A program made the position numbers and the translations under genes. The notes below the pieces were generated by a model. The model worked only from the letters and a program-made list of their open reading frames with translations, was not told where the DNA came from and did no database searches. A stretch of 49,468 nt of DNA from NCBI GenBank assembly GCA_019239415.1, contig JAFAZW010000090.1:1-49468 (forward strand). Direction: 5' to 3'. This stretch comes from Alphaproteobacteria bacterium (GTDB taxonomy: Bacteria > Pseudomonadota > Alphaproteobacteria > Sphingomonadales > Sphingomonadaceae). Shown one piece after another: positions 44,215 to 49,468 of this stretch; positions within the stretch are counted from its first letter, which is position 1, and every line of letters begins with the position of its first letter.

Positions 44215-45131
44215 AATGCCTCCTCGACGATGCGCTGGACCAGCTCGGGATAGGAGAGGCCGCGATATTTCGCCTGCTCGGGCACCAGGCTCAAGGGCGT
44301 CATGCCGGGCTGGGTGTTGACCTCGAGCAGGTAGAGGCCCGCCTCGCCCTGCTCGTCGTCCCAGCGGAAGTCGGCGCGCGAGCAGCCGCGGCAGCCGAGC
44401 AGGCGGTGGGCCTTCAGCGCCATGGCCATGGCGGCTTCGGCAATCTCGTGGGGAATATCCGCCGGGCAGACGTGGCGGGTGAGGCCGTCCGTATATTTGG
44501 CGTCGTAATCGTAGAAGCCCTTGACCGGCATCAGCTCGGTCACCGCCAGCGCCTCGTCGCCGAGCACCGCGACGGTGAGCTCGTGGCCGCGCACGAACGG
44601 CTCGGCGAGCAGCCGGTCGAAGTGGCGCCACGGCCCCTCGACGTCGCGGCCGATCGGATCGCCATAATTGCCCTCGCGGGTGACGATGGCGACGCCGACC
44701 GACGAGCCCTCGTTGACCGGCTTGAGCACGTAGGGCCGCGCCATCGGGTCGGCTTCGTAGAGGCTCTCGGTCGCGACGATCTCCCCCTTCGGCATGCGGA
44801 TGCCGTGGGGAACGAGGAGCATCTTGGTGAGCTCCTTGTCGATCGCGATGACCGAGGTCTCCAGCCCGCTATGCGTGTAGCGGAGCCCCATCAGGTCCAT
44901 CAGGCCCTGCACCGACCCGTCCTCGCCCGGCGTGCCGTGAAGGGCGTTGAACACCACGTCCGGCGCCGCCTCGGCCAGCCGCTGCGCGACGTCGCGGCCC
45001 ATGTCGATGCGGGTGACGCGGTGGCCCAGGCTCTCGAGCGCATCGGCGACGCCCGCGCCGCTCATCAGCGACACCTCCCGCTCGGCCGACCAGCCGCCCA
45101 TCAGGACCGCGACGTGGAGGGGCTCAACCAT
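44211..45131 (-). CDS. ddl: D-alanine--D-alanine ligase
   Basis: 306 residues, an ATP-grasp enzyme. N-terminal VAVLMGGWSAEREVSLMSG, the serine-containing loop HGTPGEDGSVQGLMDLM, YVLKPVNEGSSVGVAIV for the ATP-binding lysine, and YLLEVNTQPGMTPLSLVP with the metal-binding Glu and Asn. It makes the D-Ala-D-Ala end of the peptidoglycan stem. The start ATG lies 4 bases after an inverted repeat (45136-45226) that fills the gap to murB; the stop overlaps ftsQ. Confidence 0.95.
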   Translation of the reverse strand: MVEPLHVAVLMGGWSAEREVSLMSGAGVADALESLGHRVTRIDMGRDVAQRLAEAAPDVVFNALHGTPGEDGSVQGLMDLMGLRYTHSGLETSVIAIDKELTKMLLVPHGIRMPKGEIVATESLYEADPMARPYVLKPVNEGSSVGVAIVTREGNYGDPIGRDVEGPWRHFDRLLAEPFVRGHELTVAVLGDEALAVTELMPVKGFYDYDAKYTDGLTRHVCPADIPHEIAEAAMAMALKAHRLLGCRGCSRADFRWDDEQGEAGLYLLEVNTQPGMTPLSLVPEQAKYRGLSYPELVQRIVEEAL

Positions 45132-45135
45132 GTCT

Positions 45136-45226
45136 CGTCATCCCGGCGAACGCCGGGATCTCCAAGAGACCCGCTCCGACTCCAGTGCCTTCCCGGATGG
45201 AGATCCCGGCTTTCGCCGGGATGACG
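45136..45226. repeat. Dispersed inverted repeat, copy 2 (CGTCATCCCGGC family), between murB and ddl
   Basis: A 25-base arm at 45136-45160 (CGTCATCCCGGCGAACGCCG...) recurs inverted at 45202-45226 with one mismatch. The right arm touches the murB stop codon (45227) and the left arm ends 4 bases before the ddl start codon. On the minus strand the ddl arm contains a small hairpin ending CGCCGGGATGACG, so the only possible ddl ribosome site lies in or just after the repeat. It is the same family as 26466-26550. Confidence 0.9.
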
Positions 45227-46227
45227 CTATTCATCGCTCACCCCCACACGCTGGATTTCCCATTCCAGCTCGACGCCTGAATTCTCGCGCACCCGGCGGC
45301 GGACTTCCTCGCCCAGCGCCTCGATGTCGGAAGCGCGAGCCTTGCCCAGGTTCAAGAGGAAGTTGCAATGCTTTTCAGAGACTTGCGCATCGCCGACGGT
45401 CAGGCCCCGGCAGCCGGCCGCGTCGATCAGCTGCCAGGCCTTGGCGCCGGGCGGATTCTTGAAGGTCGAGCCGCCGGTTCGGCTCCGCAAGGGCTGCGAG
45501 GCCTCGCGCTTGGCGGCGATGCGGTCCATCTCCGCGGCGATCGCGGCGCGGTCGCCGGGGACGCCTTGGAACAGGGCCTCGACGACGACGGCGCCCGCCG
45601 GCACCTCGGAATGGCGGTAGGTGTAGCCGAACCGCTCGCGCGGCCAGGTCTCGACGCGGCCGTCGCGCAGGACGAGCGTCGCCTCGACCAGCACGTCCGC
45701 GACCTCGCGCCCGTAGGCGCCGGCGTTCATCCGCACCGCGCCGCCGGCCGTGCCGGGGATGCCGCGGAGGAATTCGAGCCCGGCAATGCGCGCGTCGCGG
45801 GCCTTGGAAGCGACGGTGATCCCCATCGCGCCGCCGCCGGCGCGGACGCGGTTTGCGGACTCGACGTGAACGTGCGCCATCGCTTTGGGGAGGCGGACCA
45901 CGACGCCCGGCACGCCGCCGTCGCGGACGATGAGGTTGGAGCCGACGCCGACGGGGAGAACGGGGACGGCGGGATCGAGGTGGCGAAGGAAGGCGGCAAG
46001 GTCGTCGACGTCCTTCGGCCTCACCAGCCATTCGGCGGGGCCGCCGGTCCGGAACCAGATGAACTCGCCAAGCGAGCCGCCGGGCTCGATCTCGCCGGCG
46101 AGCATGGGGACACGTACTTTTTCGCGAAAAAGTACGTGTCCCCTTTCGGTGGCTGCGGCGCTCATTTCCTGGTGTGAGTTCTCATCGGCCTGCGAGGCGA
46201 GTGACTGTCCCCGGTCGGGCGCGGCGC

Positions 46228-46231
<4 letters not shown>
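45227..46231 (-). CDS. murB: UDP-N-acetylmuramate dehydrogenase (MurB) with repeat-encoded N-terminus
   Basis: 334 residues if begun at the GTG at 46231, which overlaps the murC stop as GTGA. Other in-frame starts are ATG 46165 and ATG 46105. The FAD-binding core is clear from about residue 55: [77 protein letters not shown] (catalytic Ser) and [10 protein letters not shown]. It reduces UDP-GlcNAc-enolpyruvate with NADPH. The normal N-terminus of related MurBs (about ten residues before the RGxL-like start) is replaced: a 38-base palindrome at 46106-46143 lies in frame and codes for [13 protein letters not shown] just before [10 protein letters not shown]. If the ATG at 46105 is used instead, the palindrome sits directly upstream of it with no visible ribosome site. 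Confidence 0.9.
46106..46143. repeat. Perfect 38-bp REP-like palindrome within the murB 5' region
   Basis: One half is GGGGACACGTACTTTTTCG (46106-46124); the other half (46125-46143) is its exact reverse complement. It ends one base before the ATG at 46105 on the minus strand. It belongs to the GGGGACACGTAC family at 40154-40265, but is a perfect palindrome with a longer centre. Confidence 0.92.
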
Positions 46232-47639
<1,408 letters not shown>

Positions 47640-47640
<1 letters not shown>

Positions 47641-48800
47641 CAGGCGAAGGCTCCGTTCGGGATCGGCTTGAGGACGATCTCTTCGGCGGGCAGCGGGTCG
47701 GCGCCGAGGTCGCGGCCGGTACGCTCGACGAGGTCGGCGAGGTCGGACGCGGCGTTGGGGCGGCCGACGGCGCGGGCGCGGGCGGCGGCGTTGGCGAGCG
47801 CCTCGGGATCGAGGCCCAGCTTCTGCATCTGCTTGGCGAGCTCGACGGGGGTAAACGCGCCCTGCGAGATCATCCGCGCGCCGCCGGCCCGCGCCATCTC
47901 GCGCGCGTTGGCCGTCTGGTGGTCGTCGGTGGCGGACGGGAGGGGCACGAGGATCGCGGGACGGCCCGCGGCGGTGAGCTCGGCGATGGTCGAGGCGCCG
48001 GCGCGGGCGATGACGAGGTGCGACCAGCCGAGCCGCTCGGGCATGTCCTCGATGTAGGTGGCGAGATCGGCGGGGATGCCGAGCGAGGCGTAACGGGCGC
48101 GGACCGTCTCGATGTCCTCGGCCCGGCATTGCTGCGTGACCTGCAGGCGGCGGCGGAAATGCTCGGGCAGCATGCCGAGCCCGTCCGGCACGACGCCGGA
48201 GAGGATCGTCGCGCCCTGGCTGCCGCCGGTGACGAGGACGCGGAACACGCCGTCGGCGCTGAGCGGCGGGTAAGGCTGCTCGCGCAGCGCCAGCACCTCG
48301 TCGCGCACCGGGTTGCCGACCAGGTGGGTCTTGGCGGCGTCGCGCTTCGCGAGGCGCTGGACGTTCTCATAGGCGGTGGCGATCGCCTTGACCCGCCCCG
48401 CCATCAGCCGGTTGACGCGGCCGAGCACCGCATTCTGCTCGTGGATCAGGGTCGGGATGCGGTCGCCGTTGGCGGCGAGCAGGGCCGGCAGCGCCGGGTA
48501 GCCGCCGAAGCCGATCACCGCCGACGGCCGGAAAGTCTCGTAGAGGCGCGAGGCCATGGCGCGGCCGGTGAAGATGTTGCGCATCGCCTTGAGCCAGCCG
48601 GCCGGGCCGCCGCCGAGCCTGCCCGCCGGCAGGATGTGCACCTGGACCCCCTCGAACAGCCCGGGGATGCGCGCGCCCCGGTCGTCGGTGACGAGCGCCA
48701 CCCGGTGCCCGCGCCGGATCAGTTCCTCGGCGAGCGCATGGGCGGGGATCATGTGCCCCCCGGTCCCGCCCGCGGCGAGGACGTAGTGCTTGGACATCAT
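47640..48800 (-). CDS. murG: UDP-N-acetylglucosamine--undecaprenyl-pyrophosphoryl-MurNAc-pentapeptide transferase
   Basis: 386 residues (or 385 from the second ATG at 48797). GT-B fold: [22 protein letters not shown] at the N-terminus (G loop 1), [15 protein letters not shown], and in the C-terminal half [19 protein letters not shown] (loop 3), [39 protein letters not shown]. It makes lipid II at the inner face of the membrane. The start codon follows a hairpin (48804-48825) that contains its only possible ribosome site. The frame ends in a 1-base overlap with murC. Confidence 0.95.
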
Positions 48801-48964
48801 AACCCCTCTCCCTTGAGGGGAGAGGGATACGGAGCCTTAGCGGCTTTGCCGCCTAGGCGAAGTTGGGTGAGGGTGACGGCGCCTCCGGATGAATGCCGCG
48901 GCATGGCCCTCACCCTCCCAGCCTTCGGCTGGGCCCCTCCCTCTCCCCTGCAGGGAGAGGGGTT
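48801..48964. repeat. Nested inverted repeat between ftsW and murG
   Basis: Outer arms AACCCCTCTCCC (48801-48812) and GGGAGAGGGGTT (48953-48964) are perfect reverse complements. Two inner hairpins share the arm: CCCTCTCCC at 48804-48812 with GGGAGAGGG at 48817-48825, and CCCTCTCCC at 48939-48947 with GGGAGAGGG at 48953-48961. Between them GGGTGAGGG and CCCTCACCC face each other. The first hairpin ends three bases before the murG start codon on the minus strand, so the GGGAGAGGGG strand is also the murG ribosome site. The C/G core matches the repeat at 2055-2199 and the hairpin at 33492. Confidence 0.88.
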
Positions 48965-48978
48965 TCTCCGCACCCCCC

Positions 48979-49468
<490 letters not shown>

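Overview
The window is about 49.5 kb of very GC-rich chromosomal DNA, coding on both strands with short intergenic gaps. It reads as an alphaproteobacterium, most likely a sphingomonad (Sphingomonadales). The reasons are the PEP-CTERM/exosortase-type regulators PrsK and PrsR beside their sugar transferase, a tonB-exbB-exbD-exbD operon, the lnt-metK-trmB and dgt-argS-SPOR-nagZ gene orders, and many GTGA/ATGA stop-start overlaps with GTG starts. This assignment comes from gene content only. I see no tRNA, rRNA, CRISPR array, prophage or insertion sequence with a transposase, and no gap longer than 300 bases without a gene.

Left part (1-13.6 kb): the 3' end of glnA with a terminator; a Uup-type ABC-F ATPase; a PafA/PhoK-like phosphatase; a coupled leftward operon (sugar transferase, prsK, prsR) for control of exopolysaccharide and PEP-CTERM surface proteins; a lone tonB; a glycine-zipper protein; a methyltransferase; and a leftward tonB-exbB-exbD-exbD operon for energised outer-membrane transport. 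Middle (13.9-30.5 kb): a secreted unknown protein convergent with folB and an overlapping pteridine-reductase-type SDR; a coupled DUF1285-CoA pyrophosphatase-cca operon; a GGDEF-EAL protein; parC; an acyltransferase with an SGNH domain; a secreted M20 hydrolase; small accessory genes (DUF4349 lipoprotein, PPOX-like protein, DUF2945, VOC); and lnt.

Right part (30.5-49.5 kb): metK behind a perfect 16-bp palindrome, a secreted unknown protein and trmB run rightward. They converge on a leftward group (SPOR/TPR protein, dgt, argS, SPOR protein, nagZ). After a REP cluster comes the leftward division and cell-wall (dcw) cluster ftsW-murG-murC-murB-ddl-ftsQ-ftsA-ftsZ.

The most unusual signals are not whole genes. 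In the dcw cluster, three translation starts (murG, murB, ddl) are each built from or directly preceded by a different family of palindromic repeat. In murB the palindrome is translated in frame. The ftsA-ftsZ gap has four GANTC sites and a near-consensus CtrA box, which suggests cell-cycle control of ftsZ. At least four palindromic repeat families are scattered through the window, often touching stop or start codons.
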